This document shows positions 17,787 to 27,193 of a stretch of DNA of 64,000 nt, piece after piece. The stretch spans positions 1 through 64,000 of the forward strand of contig JAFMHK010000001.1 of the NCBI GenBank assembly GCA_017854585.1. The letters run 5' to 3'. The notes beneath the pieces were generated by a model. It did no database searches. It worked only from the letters and a program-made list of their open reading frames with translations, and was not told the origin of the DNA. The stretch comes from Paracoccaceae bacterium. Lineage in GTDB: Bacteria > Pseudomonadota > Alphaproteobacteria > Rhodobacterales > Rhodobacteraceae. A program made the translations under genes and the position numbers. Each line of letters starts with the position of its first letter. The first letter of the stretch is position 1.

Positions 17787-17815
17787 CTTGACCGATCGGT
17801 CGGCTTTGCGTCAAG
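17787..17815. promoter_or_regulatory. TetR-type palindrome between divergent paaZ and paaI
   Basis: GACCGATCGGTC (17790-17801) is a perfect 12-base palindrome. It lies between outward TTGACC (17788-17793) and, on the minus strand, TTGACG (17811-17816), both candidate -35 elements, so a protein bound here could control both directions. The TetR gene at the end of the rightward operon is the natural candidate ligand. The -10 elements are weak, so the promoters are inference. Confidence 0.45.
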
Positions 17816-17838
17816 CTTTGCACCAACGGAGGACGACA

Positions 17839-18270
17839 ATGACACCAGAAGAGCGCGCACGCCTGTCTGCGGCGGCGATGTGGAGCAGCGATGCAGCATC
17901 CAAGTGGGTCGGCTTGCGTCTGGACGATGTGGGGCCCGGAACCGCCCGGATCAGTCTGGAGGTTCGGGGCGACCATCTGAACGGCCACGGCATTTGCCAT
18001 GGTGGGGTGATCTTCACCCTGGCCGATAGCGCTTTTGCCTTTGCGTGCAATTCCCACAACAAGGTGGCGGTCGCACAGCACAATTCGATCAGCTACCTGA
18101 GCCCCGGCCAATTGGGTGAGACATTGGTTGCGGAAGCTGTCGAAGTGGCTCTGTCAGGCCGTTCAGGCCTGACAGATGTGGTTGTGACAGGCGGAGACGG
18201 ACGGCAGGTGGCGCTGTTTCGAGGTGCATCGCGCCAGATATCGGGCACACATTTCCCCGAGGAGACATGA
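17839..18270 (+). CDS. paaI: Phenylacetate-pathway acyl-CoA thioesterase PaaI
   Basis: Hotdog-fold thioesterase that rescues stalled CoA thioesters of the pathway. It has 143 residues with the start ATG 17839 behind GGAGG (17828-17832). The PaaI signature GHGICHGGVIFTLADSAFAF has the catalytic Asp, followed by QHNSISYLSP. It overlaps the paaK start (ATGATG over the stop), so these two are translated together. A longer upstream frame enters the paaZ promoter and is not used. Confidence 0.95.
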   Translation: MTPEERARLSAAAMWSSDAASKWVGLRLDDVGPGTARISLEVRGDHLNGHGICHGGVIFTLADSAFAFACNSHNKVAVAQHNSISYLSPGQLGETLVAEAVEVALSGRSGLTDVVVTGGDGRQVALFRGASRQISGTHFPEET

Positions 18271-19580
18271 TGGAGGACCGGACCCCGAACCGCGCCGATC
18301 TGGATCCAATCGAGATTGCCAGCCGTGATGAGATTACCGCGCTGCAACTGGAGCGGATGAAATGGTCGCTGGCGCATGCCTATGAAAACGTGTCGCATTA
18401 CCGGGCAAGCTTTGACGCGGCGGGGGTGCATCCCGGCGATCTGAAATTGCTGTCTGATCTGGCCAGATTCCCCTTCACGGTGAAGCAAGATCTGCGGGCA
18501 AACTACCCGTTCGGCATGTTCGCGGTGCCCCGCGAAAAGGTGGTGCGTGTCCATGCATCCAGCGGCACGACCGGCAAGCCGACGGTCGTGGGTTATACGG
18601 CAAAAGATATCGACACCTGGGCCACGGTGATGGCGCGATCGATGCGGGCGAGCGGGACGCGTCCGGGCGATGTCGTGCATATCTCTTATGGGTATGGCCT
18701 GTTCACTGGTGGCCTTGGCGCACACTATGGAGCGGAAAAGCTGGGGTGTACGGTGGTGCCGGTGTCGGGCGGAATGACGCCGCGCCAAGTCACGCTGATC
18801 GAGGATTTCGGCGCCACGACCATCATGGTCACGCCGTCCTATGCGCTTAGCATCCTTGACGAATACCGCGCGCAGGGTCTGGACCCGCGCAAATCGCCGC
18901 TCAAAGTGGGCATCTTCGGCGCGGAGCCATGGACGAATGCGATGCGGCTGGAGATTGAACAGGCGTTCGATATGCACGCGGTGGACATCTATGGCCTGTC
19001 CGAGGTGATGGGGCCGGGCGTGGCCAACGAATGCGTGGAGACAAAGGACGGGCTGCACATCTGGGAAGATCATTTCTATCCTGAGGTGATCGACCCTATC
19101 ACAGGCGATGTGCTGCCCGATGGGGCGTTGGGGGAACTGGTTCTTACATCGCTGACCAAGGAGGCGTTCCCGATCATCCGCTACCGCACCCGCGACCTGA
19201 CGCGCCTGATGCCGGGCACCGCGCGGTCGATGCGGCGGATGGAAAAGGTGACCGGGCGCTCGGACGACATGATCATCTTGCGCGGTGTGAACGTGTTCCC
19301 GACCCAGATCGAAGAACAGTTAATGCTGACCAGCGGCCTTGCCCCGCATTTTCAGATCGAGTTGTCGCGTGACGCGCGAATGGACGTGATGACCGTGCAC
19401 GTAGAGGCGCAAGCCGGGCAAATGGGGCAAGAGGCGCTGCAAGCCGCCAGCGAAGCCTTGAAAGCCCGCATCAAGGAACGGGTCGGTGTGACCGTGGAGA
19501 TTGCCGCCCATGGATTGGGCGGTGTGCCGCGAAGCCAAGGCAAGGCCGTAAGAATCCTCGACAAGCGGCCCAAGGGCTGA
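18270..19580 (+). CDS. paaK: Phenylacetate-CoA ligase PaaK
   Basis: Activates phenylacetate with ATP and CoA, the first step of the pathway. The 436-residue adenylate-forming enzyme has the P-loop VRVHASSGTTGKPTVVGYTA and the later motifs DIYGLSEVMGPGVANEC and GRSDDMIILRGVNVFPTQIE. Of two adjacent ATGs, I use 18270 because GGAG then has a 5-base spacer (18267 leaves only 2). It is downstream of paaI and overlaps the tetR start by one base (TGATG). Confidence 0.96.
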   Translation: MEDRTPNRADLDPIEIASRDEITALQLERMKWSLAHAYENVSHYRASFDAAGVHPGDLKLLSDLARFPFTVKQDLRANYPFGMFAVPREKVVRVHASSGTTGKPTVVGYTAKDIDTWATVMARSMRASGTRPGDVVHISYGYGLFTGGLGAHYGAEKLGCTVVPVSGGMTPRQVTLIEDFGATTIMVTPSYALSILDEYRAQGLDPRKSPLKVGIFGAEPWTNAMRLEIEQAFDMHAVDIYGLSEVMGPGVANECVETKDGLHIWEDHFYPEVIDPITGDVLPDGALGELVLTSLTKEAFPIIRYRTRDLTRLMPGTARSMRRMEKVTGRSDDMIILRGVNVFPTQIEEQLMLTSGLAPHFQIELSRDARMDVMTVHVEAQAGQMGQEALQAASEALKARIKERVGVTVEIAAHGLGGVPRSQGKAVRILDKRPKG

Positions 19581-20155
19581 TGCCCCGCGGATTGGCACGG
19601 GACCACGCGGAGAAGCGGACGGCGCTGCGCAAGGGGGCGGCCGTGCACTTTGCCGAGCATGGGTTCGACCGCGCGTCGATGGCGTCGGTCGCGCGGGCCT
19701 GCGGCGTATCGAAAGCGCTGATTTATCATTATTACGACAGCAAGGAGGCGTTGCTGTTCGATATCCTGAATGCGTATCTTTGCGCATTGGCGAATACCGT
19801 GGAGCAGACGCCGCGACAGGGCTCCGCCGAGGCCCAATTCCGCTGTCTGATCCGCGCGATCCTGCACCGATACCGCGATGCGGATGCCGAACATAAACTG
19901 CAACTGGACGCGATCGCCCGCCTGCCGGGGGACATGCAGGCCCCCTTGATCGATCTGCAGCGCAGGATCGTCGCGCGCATGGGGGTGGTGCTGGCCGAAC
20001 TTGGGGTCACGCGCGCACCCCGCGCAGTTACAATGAGCGTGTTTGGCATGCTGAACTGGTTCTATATCTGGCACCGTCCCGGAAAGGTCATCAGCAGGGA
20101 AGACTATGCCGATCTGGTCAGCGATTTCGTCTTGGGGGGCGTTCGCAACCTTTGA
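19580..20155 (+). CDS. TetR family regulator of the paa cluster (PaaR-like)
   Basis: A 191-residue TetR-type repressor with the N-terminal helix-turn-helix MASVARACGVSKALIYHYYD. Its position as the third gene of paaI-paaK-tetR, translationally overlapping paaK, suggests that it senses a pathway CoA ester. The palindrome between paaZ and paaI (17790-17801) is a plausible binding site. Together with PaaX this gives the cluster two unrelated regulators. The ligand and true target are not shown by sequence. Confidence 0.88.
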   Translation: MPRGLARDHAEKRTALRKGAAVHFAEHGFDRASMASVARACGVSKALIYHYYDSKEALLFDILNAYLCALANTVEQTPRQGSAEAQFRCLIRAILHRYRDADAEHKLQLDAIARLPGDMQAPLIDLQRRIVARMGVVLAELGVTRAPRAVTMSVFGMLNWFYIWHRPGKVISREDYADLVSDFVLGGVRNL

Positions 20156-20169
20156 GAAAGCCGGAACAG

Positions 20170-20192
20170 GGCGGGCACACCCGCCACGGTTT
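20170..20192 (+). terminator. Weak hairpin after the tetR gene
   Basis: GGCGGG (20170-20175) and CCCGCC (20180-20185) with loop CACA, then ACGGTTTT. A second CCCC-GAAA-GGGG-TTT hairpin follows a few bases later. Together they could end the paaI-paaK-tetR transcript. Confidence 0.4.
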
Positions 20193-20275
20193 TCGACGCA
20201 TGCCCCGAAAGGGGTTTCATATTGAACTGCAGCAGCGGTATTTTCGCTGCGGAGAAGAAAACCCCGAGGGGCAGG

Positions 20276-21004
20276 GTGGCAAGACGCGCAACAAAGACCG
20301 GCAAGACGGCAGCCAAGCGGCCAACCCTGCAACAGCGGGTGCGCGGGGTATTGCGCTGGATCAGGCGTCTTGTGCTGGCGCTTGTGATGCTGGGCCTGAT
20401 CTGGATTGCCGCCTATCGTGTCTTGCCCGTCGCCACCACGCCATACCAGATCAGCGAAGCCCGTCGTCTGGGAGGGGTCAGCCATATCTGGGTTCCGATG
20501 GAAGAGATCTCGGAAAACCTGCAACGCGCGGTTGTGGCGGCCGAGGATGCGAACTTCTGTCTGCACTGGGGCTTCGACATGGATGCGATCCGCGATGCGA
20601 TCGACGACGGCGCGCTGCGCGGTGCCTCGACCATTTCACAACAGACGGCTAAGAACGCGTTTCTCTGGCAAGGGCGCAGTTGGTTCCGCAAGGCGATGGA
20701 GGCCGTGATAACCCCCACGATGGAGGCGATGTGGCCAAAGCGGAGGGTGCTGGAGGTCTACCTTAATAGTGTTGAATTTGCCGAGGGCGTGTTTGGGGCC
20801 GAAGCTGCGGCACAGCATTATTTCGACATCCCCGCGCGCGACCTGAGTGAAACGCAGGCCGCACGTCTGGCCGCCGTCTTGCCCAACCCGCAAGACAGAT
20901 CTGCTGCCGACCCGTCGGATTTCGTGATAAGGCGGGCCAATGCAATAAGGGAAGGGGCGGCAACGATCCGCGCCGACGGACGGGATGATTGCTTTGCGAA
21001 TTGA
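20276..21004 (+). CDS. mtgA: Monofunctional peptidoglycan transglycosylase
   Basis: Polymerises lipid II glycan strands without crosslinking. The GT51 signatures VVAAEDANFCLHWGFD and GASTISQQTAKNAFLW are intact, including the catalytic Glu, with later PKRRVLEVYLNSVEFAEGVF. A basic N-end and one membrane segment (LVLALVMLGLIWIAAY) anchor it. I start it at GTG 20276-20278 behind GAGGGG (242 residues); a TTG at 20222 in the same frame gives 260. It is downstream of tetR behind hairpins, so likely its own unit. Confidence 0.93.
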   Translation: MARRATKTGKTAAKRPTLQQRVRGVLRWIRRLVLALVMLGLIWIAAYRVLPVATTPYQISEARRLGGVSHIWVPMEEISENLQRAVVAAEDANFCLHWGFDMDAIRDAIDDGALRGASTISQQTAKNAFLWQGRSWFRKAMEAVITPTMEAMWPKRRVLEVYLNSVEFAEGVFGAEAAAQHYFDIPARDLSETQAARLAAVLPNPQDRSAADPSDFVIRRANAIREGAATIRADGRDDCFAN

Positions 21005-21058
21005 AAAACGCCGCGCAGCAAGGCAAACAAAGGCAAAACAAATCAAGAAGAGCAGAGC

Positions 21059-21724
21059 ATGACCCGGTTGTACCATTTCGCCCTGTCCCCGTTTTGCCGC
21101 AAGGTGCGCCTCGTTCTGGCTGAAAAGCGGATCGAGGTGGAGCTGGTGGAGGAACGGTATTGGGAGCCGTCGACCGAATTCCTTCGCCGGAACCCTGCGG
21201 GCAAGGTGCCCGTGCTGCGCATTGACGGGCTGATGTTGAGCGAAAGTCAGGCGATCTGCGAATATCTGGACGAAACGGTACCTGACCCCGAATTGCTACC
21301 GCGCGATGCCAAGACCCGCGCCGAAGTGCGGCGGTTGTGTTCATGGTTTGACGACAAATTCCACCGCGAGGTTACCTCGAATCTGGTTTATGAGCGGGTG
21401 AACAAGAAGGTGATGCGCGGCGGTTACCCCGACGGCAAGGCCGTCAAGACAGGCGCGCAGCAGATCAAGTTTCATCTGGATTACATGGCATGGCTGCTGG
21501 ACCATCGGCGGTGGCTAGCGGGTGATCGGCTGACTCTGGCTGATTTCACCGCAGCCGCACACCTGAGCTGTCTGGATTATATCAGCGACGTGGATTGGAA
21601 CCGGTCCGAGATCGTCAAGGATTGGTACGCCAAGATCAAATCGCGCCCGGCCTTCCGTTCGATACTGGCCGACCAGATCCCGGGGTTCATTCAACCGCCC
21701 CATTACGCCAATCTGGACTTTTGA
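21059..21724 (+). CDS. Glutathione S-transferase family protein
   Basis: A 221-residue GST. The thioredoxin-like N-terminal half has the active-site region [20 protein letters not shown] and the cis-Pro/glutathione segment [20 protein letters not shown]. The C-terminal helical half includes [19 protein letters not shown] Ser and a Cys sit near the active site (SPFC), so it may be a Ser/Cys-type enzyme acting on small CoA-related or xenobiotic substrates. The substrate is not known. Its stop overlaps the queG start. Confidence 0.92.
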   Translation: MTRLYHFALSPFCRKVRLVLAEKRIEVELVEERYWEPSTEFLRRNPAGKVPVLRIDGLMLSESQAICEYLDETVPDPELLPRDAKTRAEVRRLCSWFDDKFHREVTSNLVYERVNKKVMRGGYPDGKAVKTGAQQIKFHLDYMAWLLDHRRWLAGDRLTLADFTAAAHLSCLDYISDVDWNRSEIVKDWYAKIKSRPAFRSILADQIPGFIQPPHYANLDF

Positions 21725-22752
21725 GCGACCTGCGCGCGCATCTGGAGCAAGAGGCCCGCGCGGCGGGGTTTGCGCGCATGGGCGTATGCGCACCGGATGC
21801 AGCGCCCGAAACAGCCGACCGGTTGGCCGCCTTCGTGAACGAGGGCAGACACGGCCAGATGGGTTGGATGGCCGAACGTATGAGCTGGCGCGGCGATCCG
21901 ACGGCACTTTGGCCCGAGGCGAAATCGGTCATCATGCTGGCCGATCTCTATACGCCACACGGCGACCCACTGGCGGCGTTGGAGCGGCGGGACCGCGCGA
22001 CAATCAGCGTTTATGCTCAGAACAGAGACTATCATGATATCGTCAAGAAGCGGCTGAAACGGGTCGGGCGCTGGTTGTTGGACAAATGCCCTGACGATCA
22101 TATCAAAGTGTTCGTCGATACCGCGCCCGTGATGGAAAAACCGCTGGCGCAGGCCGCAGGACTTGGGTGGCAGGGGAAACATACCAACCTGCTCAGCAGG
22201 GAGTTGGGCAACTGGTTCTTTCTTGGTGCGATCTTCACCACCGTCGCACTTCCCTTGGACATGCCCGAGGATGAACATTGCGGCAGTTGCACCGCATGCC
22301 TTGATGTGTGTCCAACGCAGGCATTTCCCGCACCCTTCCAGCTGGATGCCCGGCGCTGCATCTCCTACCTGACGATCGAGCATAAGGGGCCGGTTGATCC
22401 CGCATTGCGCGCAAAGATGGGGAACCGGATTTATGGCTGCGACGATTGTCTGGCAGTCTGCCCTTGGAACAAGTTCGCAGCAGACGCGACCGAGATGCGT
22501 TATGCGGCGCGGCCAGACCTGCAATCGCCGCCCTTGCATGACTTGGTCAAACTGGATGACACGGCGTTTCGGGCGAGGTTCTCTGGGTCTCCGATCAAGC
22601 GGATCGGGCGGGACAGATTCGTGCGGAACGTGCTGTATGCCATCGGAAATTCGGGTCAAAAGCAGCTGACACAGGCTGCGCAGGGCCTGTTGAATGACCC
22701 GGATGCCGCAGTTTCCGATGCCGCCAGATGGGCGATGGAGAGATTGAAATGA
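21721..22752 (+). CDS. queG: Epoxyqueuosine reductase QueG
   Basis: Last step of queuosine biosynthesis: reduces epoxyqueuosine to queuosine in tRNA. Cobalamin and two 4Fe-4S clusters are used by the family. The two cluster motifs [16 protein letters not shown] and [11 protein letters not shown] are present, plus the B12-domain segment [17 protein letters not shown]. The start is a TTG at 21721 (LSDLRAH), which overlaps the GST stop and gives 343 residues, near family size. B12 dependence links it to the uptake operon at 46183 only by function. Confidence 0.94.
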   Translation: MSDLRAHLEQEARAAGFARMGVCAPDAAPETADRLAAFVNEGRHGQMGWMAERMSWRGDPTALWPEAKSVIMLADLYTPHGDPLAALERRDRATISVYAQNRDYHDIVKKRLKRVGRWLLDKCPDDHIKVFVDTAPVMEKPLAQAAGLGWQGKHTNLLSRELGNWFFLGAIFTTVALPLDMPEDEHCGSCTACLDVCPTQAFPAPFQLDARRCISYLTIEHKGPVDPALRAKMGNRIYGCDDCLAVCPWNKFAADATEMRYAARPDLQSPPLHDLVKLDDTAFRARFSGSPIKRIGRDRFVRNVLYAIGNSGQKQLTQAAQGLLNDPDAAVSDAARWAMERLK

Positions 22753-23615
22753 AGCTGGTTATCTTTGGCTGCGGCTATACGGCGACGCATTTGGTGAAGG
22801 CGATGGCACCGTTTCCGCCGCGCAGCGTGGTGGGGACCACCCGGTCGGCGGAAAAGGCCCCGATGCTAGGCGAAATCGGCATCGAGCCCCGTGTGTTTCC
22901 GGGCACCGACATGCGCAACGATCTGGCAGATGCGACCCACCTTCTGATCTCGGCAGGCCCGGCTGAGGGGGGCGACCCGGTGCTGGCAGCGCTTCGGGAT
23001 GAGATCGCGGCCATCGCCGGGCGACTGCATTGGGTCGGCTATCTGTCGACCACAGGCGTTTATGGCGACCATGACGGCGGTTGGGTAACCGAAGAGACGC
23101 CGTTGACCCCATCAACAGAACGGGGCCGCGCCCGAGTTGTTGCCGAAGCTGGTTGGCAAGATCTGGCCGCCGAGACAGGCTTGCCGCTGCATATCTTTCG
23201 GCTGGCTGGGATTTATGGGCCGGGACGCGGGCCCTTTGCCAAGGTGCGTGCAGGTACCGCGCGGCGCATCATCAAGCCGGGGCAGGTTTTCAGCCGGATC
23301 CATGTGGATGATATTGCCCAAGTATTGCTGGCGTCCATGGCGCACCCCAATCCCGGTGGTATCTACAACCTGTGCGACGACGACCCCGCCCCACCGCAAG
23401 ATGTCATCGCCTATGCGGCGGACTTGCTGGGCCTGCCGGTTCCCCCGGAGGTAGCGTTCGATCAGGCGGAATTGTCGCCCATGGCGCGCAGCTTTTACGC
23501 AGAAAGCAAACGGGTGGATAACGCGCGCATCAAGGACGAGTTGGGGGTCAAGTTGCTGTACCCGGATTATCGCACAGGCCTGCGGCAGCTGCTTTCCGCC
23601 GAAACTGGCGCGTAA
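22749..23615 (+). CDS. NAD(P)-dependent epimerase/dehydratase (SDR) family protein
   Basis: A 288-residue Rossmann protein with an N-terminal nucleotide site ([17 protein letters not shown], a G-x-G-Y variant). It resembles YeeZ-type atypical SDRs rather than a defined sugar epimerase, and includes [20 protein letters not shown] and [16 protein letters not shown], the latter with the YG core. The start ATG 22749-22751 overlaps the queG stop (ATGA), so GST, queG and this gene look co-transcribed. The substrate is unknown. Confidence 0.9.
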   Translation: MKLVIFGCGYTATHLVKAMAPFPPRSVVGTTRSAEKAPMLGEIGIEPRVFPGTDMRNDLADATHLLISAGPAEGGDPVLAALRDEIAAIAGRLHWVGYLSTTGVYGDHDGGWVTEETPLTPSTERGRARVVAEAGWQDLAAETGLPLHIFRLAGIYGPGRGPFAKVRAGTARRIIKPGQVFSRIHVDDIAQVLLASMAHPNPGGIYNLCDDDPAPPQDVIAYAADLLGLPVPPEVAFDQAELSPMARSFYAESKRVDNARIKDELGVKLLYPDYRTGLRQLLSAETGA

Positions 23616-23681
23616 GTGATTCCGTCGCCCGAAAAAAGCCGGTAAGGCAGTTTCAGGCGACAGGCGGTGGGGCAAAACAAG

Positions 23682-24170
23682 ATGCGAGTGCTACTTTGGG
23701 CGGCGATGTTCGCAGGACTGATGATCAGCGCGGGTTGTTCGCGGTTCATCGAATACAATGGCCCGGAAGTGACCCGGATCGAGGTGCATAAATCCTCTCG
23801 CGTGATGTATCTTTTCAACGATGAAAACCTGCTTGAAAGCTATGCGTTCGAGCTTGGGTTCGCGCCCGAGGGGCACAAGGTTCAGGAAGGCGATGGCCGC
23901 ACGCCGGAAGGGCGGTATTTCATCGATCGCCGCAACCCGAACAGCAACTATTACCTGTCGATCGGAATCAGCTATCCCAATGCACAAGATCGGGAGGCCG
24001 CGGCAGAGTTGGGCGTGTCACCGGGCGGGGATATCTTTGTTCACGGCACCACCCGCCCATTTCGCGGGCGCGATGACTGGACCGCTGGCTGTATCGCGGT
24101 GACAAATGCCGAGATGCGGCAGATCTATGCCATGGTGCGTGACGGCACGATCATCGACATCTATCCCTAA
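23682..24170 (+). CDS. L,D-transpeptidase (YkuD-fold) lipoprotein or secreted protein
   Basis: Probable peptidoglycan L,D-transpeptidase or related. The catalytic motif IFVHGTTRPF then DDWTAGCIAVTNAEM carries the His and Cys expected of the YkuD fold. The N-terminus is hydrophobic and ends in ISAGC, an imperfect lipobox. I use ATG 23682-23684 (MRVLLWAAM); a GTG at 23667 in frame is the alternative. Length is about 162 residues, short for the family. Its stop overlaps the stop of the convergent CAP-domain gene by 4 bases. Confidence 0.85.
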   Translation: MRVLLWAAMFAGLMISAGCSRFIEYNGPEVTRIEVHKSSRVMYLFNDENLLESYAFELGFAPEGHKVQEGDGRTPEGRYFIDRRNPNSNYYLSIGISYPNAQDREAAAELGVSPGGDIFVHGTTRPFRGRDDWTAGCIAVTNAEMRQIYAMVRDGTIIDIYP

Positions 24171-24718
24171 CCCGTCGGTGCGTTTGTCGGGCCAGCCGTG
24201 CCGCCATCACCGGTCACCAGCGTCCACCAGATCTTGCCGTTTTCTTCCTGATGGAACGCTATTCCCAGATCGCGGGCGGCGGGGTCGATGATGACTTCGC
24301 GCGTGTCGGTTTGCTGCATCCACGCGGCGACGGTCTCCAACTCTGATTCGTACGTTTCCGAGATGTTTTCCCCCAGCACCGTCCCGGCGTAACCCACGCG
24401 CTGCGCCCGGTCGATCGGCGATGACCCGTCCGACCCGAAATGCCATGGTCTGTTCTGCACCGCCATGTCGCGCGCATGCGTCGCGGCGGCGGCGTTCAAT
24501 TCAGCGTTCAGTGCCATGGGCAAGGCACCGGCAGCGCCGCGAAGCGAATTCACGCTATCAAGAACACGGAACTGGATGCTTGCCGTATCCGCGGTATCGA
24601 TCCGATACAGGACCTGACCGGTGGCGTGGGCTTCACGATTGCCGATGGATGCCGGGCGCATGACGCAGGCCGACAGCGCCACAAGGCTCGCCAAGGCCAG
24701 AAATACACGGCGGTTCAT
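24167..24718 (-). CDS. CAP/SCP-domain lipoprotein
   Basis: A 183-residue protein with a signal peptide ending in a lipobox (LVALSAC), so a probable lipoprotein. The CAP/SCP-like domain shows LNAAAATHARDMAVQNRPWH and VGENISETYESELETVAAWM-type segments (here GTVLGENISE). Bacterial CAP proteins are extracytoplasmic and mostly of unknown role. Its gene converges on the L,D-transpeptidase gene with the two stop codons overlapping. Confidence 0.88.
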   Translation of the reverse strand: MNRRVFLALASLVALSACVMRPASIGNREAHATGQVLYRIDTADTASIQFRVLDSVNSLRGAAGALPMALNAELNAAAATHARDMAVQNRPWHFGSDGSSPIDRAQRVGYAGTVLGENISETYESELETVAAWMQQTDTREVIIDPAARDLGIAFHQEENGKIWWTLVTGDGGTAGPTNAPTG

Positions 24719-24899
24719 TGCTCACCTCTGCAAGTTGTGCGGTGTTGTTGGTTGGACCACAGGGCCGGTTCGTTGCGGTCATAGAAGCACAAGCCGTGGC
24801 AATTCGCGCCCCCTGACTGGCGTTTGAATTGCGAGTGAGGCGGTTTCGCCATATTCTATCCTCCTGAGGCAGAAAAAACGCCCCGCAAAGGAGGCAGGA

Positions 24900-25496
24900 A
24901 TGAGCAGTGACTTCACGCAACGATGGAGCCGTCGCATGTTTCTTGGCGGCAGCATGGCCGGGTTGGCGGCGCCGTCAATCGCGCAACAGTCAAACGACAC
25001 GGTCGAGATAGAAGCCGACATCGGACACGAGGTGCAGCGTAATATCTCGAGCTTTCGGACGTTGGATTGGCGGCCCTACTTCAGCAACACCACGAACGGC
25101 GCGATTCTGGTCGATATCACATCCCGCGCCCTGCATTTCTGGTCGGCAGATCAGGCAGTCTATCGCCTGTATCCCACATCGGTCCCCATGACCGACGATC
25201 TGACCCGTCGCGGCCGCACCGAGGTTGTGCAGCTTGTGGAGGGCCCATCGTGGAGCCCGACACCCGCCATGCGCGAACGGAACCCCGAATGGCCCGATTT
25301 CGTTGGTCCCGGCCCGGATAACCCGCTTGGGACCCATGCGCTGCACCTGAGTTGGCAGTATTATCGCATCCACGGCACCCATGACACGCGCAAGATCGGG
25401 CGGCGTTCATCGAACGGGTGCATCGGTCTGTACAACGAGCATATCGCCGAGCTCTATCAACGGACGCGTATCGGCACCCAAGTGTTGCTAATTTGA
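24900..25496 (+). CDS. L,D-transpeptidase family protein with Tat-like signal
   Basis: A 198-residue protein with a Tat-type N-end (SRRMFLGGSMAGLAAPSIAQ), so exported folded. The YkuD-type catalytic motif IHGTHDTRKIGRRSSNGCIG has the His and Cys of L,D-transpeptidases, which form 3-3 crosslinks or attach proteins to peptidoglycan. A strong AAAGGAGG site precedes the ATG. It is one of two YkuD-fold proteins in this region. Confidence 0.92.
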   Translation: MSSDFTQRWSRRMFLGGSMAGLAAPSIAQQSNDTVEIEADIGHEVQRNISSFRTLDWRPYFSNTTNGAILVDITSRALHFWSADQAVYRLYPTSVPMTDDLTRRGRTEVVQLVEGPSWSPTPAMRERNPEWPDFVGPGPDNPLGTHALHLSWQYYRIHGTHDTRKIGRRSSNGCIGLYNEHIAELYQRTRIGTQVLLI

Positions 25497-25644
25497 CGAC
25501 ATGGCAAACAACCTATGCGGACTGCGAATTTCACAGCATTGCAATCGATTGGCAGAACTGCTTAAAGAAATCATACGAGGTACAGTCTTGGGTGCCCGTA
25601 ATAGGTGCAATTCCGCGCCAATTGGGCGTATCTTGGAGGATACA

Positions 25645-25830
25645 ATGAAAAAATTCGCAATCGCAGCCGCTCTCGCGGTAACCGCAACTGGCGCCACTGC
25701 TGGTGGTGTTGCTCCCCCCGTTCTTCCCCCTGTTGTCGTCGTTGAGGACACCTCGTCTTCGGCTGGTGGCATCATCGTTCCGATCCTGGCTCTGATCCTG
25801 ATCGCGGCAGCTGTTTACGCCAACGATTGA
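25645..25830 (+). CDS. Small single-pass membrane protein (61 aa)
   Basis: I see no named family. The start ATG 25645 has GGAGGA at 25635-25640, and the product is KKFAIAAALAVTATGATA-type signal, a Pro/Val-rich stretch (APPVLPPVVVVED), a Ser-rich turn, and one strongly hydrophobic C-terminal segment (GGIIVPILALILIAAAVYA). A clear terminator follows (25853-25881), so it is likely a real monocistronic gene. It could be an envelope-associated peptide. The longer frame from 25501 lacks a site. Confidence 0.8.
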   Translation: MKKFAIAAALAVTATGATAGGVAPPVLPPVVVVEDTSSSAGGIIVPILALILIAAAVYAND

Positions 25831-25852
25831 TCTGAACGCCTTATGGCATTCA

Positions 25853-25881
25853 AAAGGCGGTCCGGTTTCCGGGCCGCCTTT
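25853..25881 (+). terminator. Intrinsic terminator after the 61-aa protein gene
   Basis: AAAGGCGGTCCGG (25853-25865) pairs with CCGGGCCGCCTTT (25869-25881) over 13 bp with one G-T pair and a TTT loop. The flanks are A-rich and T-rich, so it could also serve the convergent rlmN. Confidence 0.85.
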
Positions 25882-25921
25882 CTCGTTTCAGGAAAGGATG
25901 TTGCCGAAGTTCGGCGACTGA

Positions 25922-27118
25922 TCAGCCGGGAACGCCAGACTCAGCCGCAATCTGCGCGCGCGATTTGCGCTCTCTCTGGGTCGCGGACTTGAGCTGCCCA
26001 CAAGCCGCCATGATATCTTCGCCGCGCGGTGTGCGGATCGGGCTGGCGTAACCAGCCTTGTAGACGATATCGGCAAAGCGCTCGATGCGCTGCCAATCGG
26101 ATCGCTCATACGGCGCGCCGGGCCATTCATTGAACGGGATCAGGTTGATCTTGGCGGGAATGCCCTTGATGAGTTGAACCAGACGCCGGGCATCTTCATC
26201 GCTGTCGTTCACATCCTTAAGCATCACATATTCAAAGGTGATGCGTTCACTGTTGGATGCCTTCGGGTAGGCGCGCAATGCATCGAGCAGGTCGTTGATG
26301 GGCCATTTCTTGTTGATCGGCACCAGCTTGTCCCGAATCTCGTCCGTAGTGCCGTGAAAGCTGACGGCGAGCATGCAGCCGATTTCATCGGCGGTGCGCG
26401 CGATTTCTGGCACCACACCTGAAGTGGATAGCGTGATCCGCCGCCGACTGAGGCTGATGCCTTCGGGGTCCATCGCGATCTTCATCGCATCGCGCACGTT
26501 CTCGAAGTTATAAAGCGGCTCACCCATCCCCATCAGGACGATGTTGGAAATCAAGCGTGGGCGCGCATCACTGCCTTCGCCTGCGGGGGTCCATTCCTCA
26601 AGATCGTCGCGTGCCAGCATCACCTGCCCGATGATTTCGCCAGCCGTCAGGTTGCGCACCAGTTTCTGTGTGCCCGTGTGACAGAACGAACAGGTAAGCG
26701 TGCACCCTACCTGAGAAGAGATGCAAAGCGTTCCACGGTCGGTTTCAGGAATGTAGACCACCTCAACCTCGTGGCCACCGGCGATCCGGACCAGATATTT
26801 CCGGGTGCCATCTGCGCTGATCTGGCGGGTTACCACCTCGGGCACGGCGACGACGAAATTATTGGCCAGTTCAGCGCGATACGGTTTGGCCAGATTGGTC
26901 ATCGCTTCGAAGTCGCGGACGCCTTTCTGGTAAATCCATTGCCAGACCTGTCCGGCCCGCATCTTGGCCTGTCTTTCAGGCGTCCCCGCAGCGATCAACG
27001 CGGTGCGCAGCCCTTCACGGGTCAGGCCGACCAGATTGGTCGGCCCATCGGGCAACTTGCGTGGAATGGTCATCACGTCCTGAGTTACAGGCACGGACGG
27101 GGGGACACTGGCTGTCAT
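25922..27118 (-). CDS. rlmN: 23S rRNA (adenine2503-C2)-methyltransferase RlmN
   Basis: Radical-SAM enzyme that methylates C2 of A2503 in 23S rRNA and A37 of some tRNAs. The radical-SAM Cys motif [11 protein letters not shown] is intact, with the reading of [20 protein letters not shown] after it; another conserved Cys is in the C-terminal half ([17 protein letters not shown]-like: [14 protein letters not shown]). I start it at ATG 27116-27118 (MTASVPPSV), giving 398 residues. The extra codons to 27178 have no site. Confidence 0.96.
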   Translation of the reverse strand: MTASVPPSVPVTQDVMTIPRKLPDGPTNLVGLTREGLRTALIAAGTPERQAKMRAGQVWQWIYQKGVRDFEAMTNLAKPYRAELANNFVVAVPEVVTRQISADGTRKYLVRIAGGHEVEVVYIPETDRGTLCISSQVGCTLTCSFCHTGTQKLVRNLTAGEIIGQVMLARDDLEEWTPAGEGSDARPRLISNIVLMGMGEPLYNFENVRDAMKIAMDPEGISLSRRRITLSTSGVVPEIARTADEIGCMLAVSFHGTTDEIRDKLVPINKKWPINDLLDALRAYPKASNSERITFEYVMLKDVNDSDEDARRLVQLIKGIPAKINLIPFNEWPGAPYERSDWQRIERFADIVYKAGYASPIRTPRGEDIMAACGQLKSATQRERKSRAQIAAESGVPG

Positions 27119-27193
27119 GGCATGATTCCTTGGGGCCGTTGGGTCATATAAGGCATGATCCGCCGGTGCAAACCCCAAGGGACATGGCGCGAC

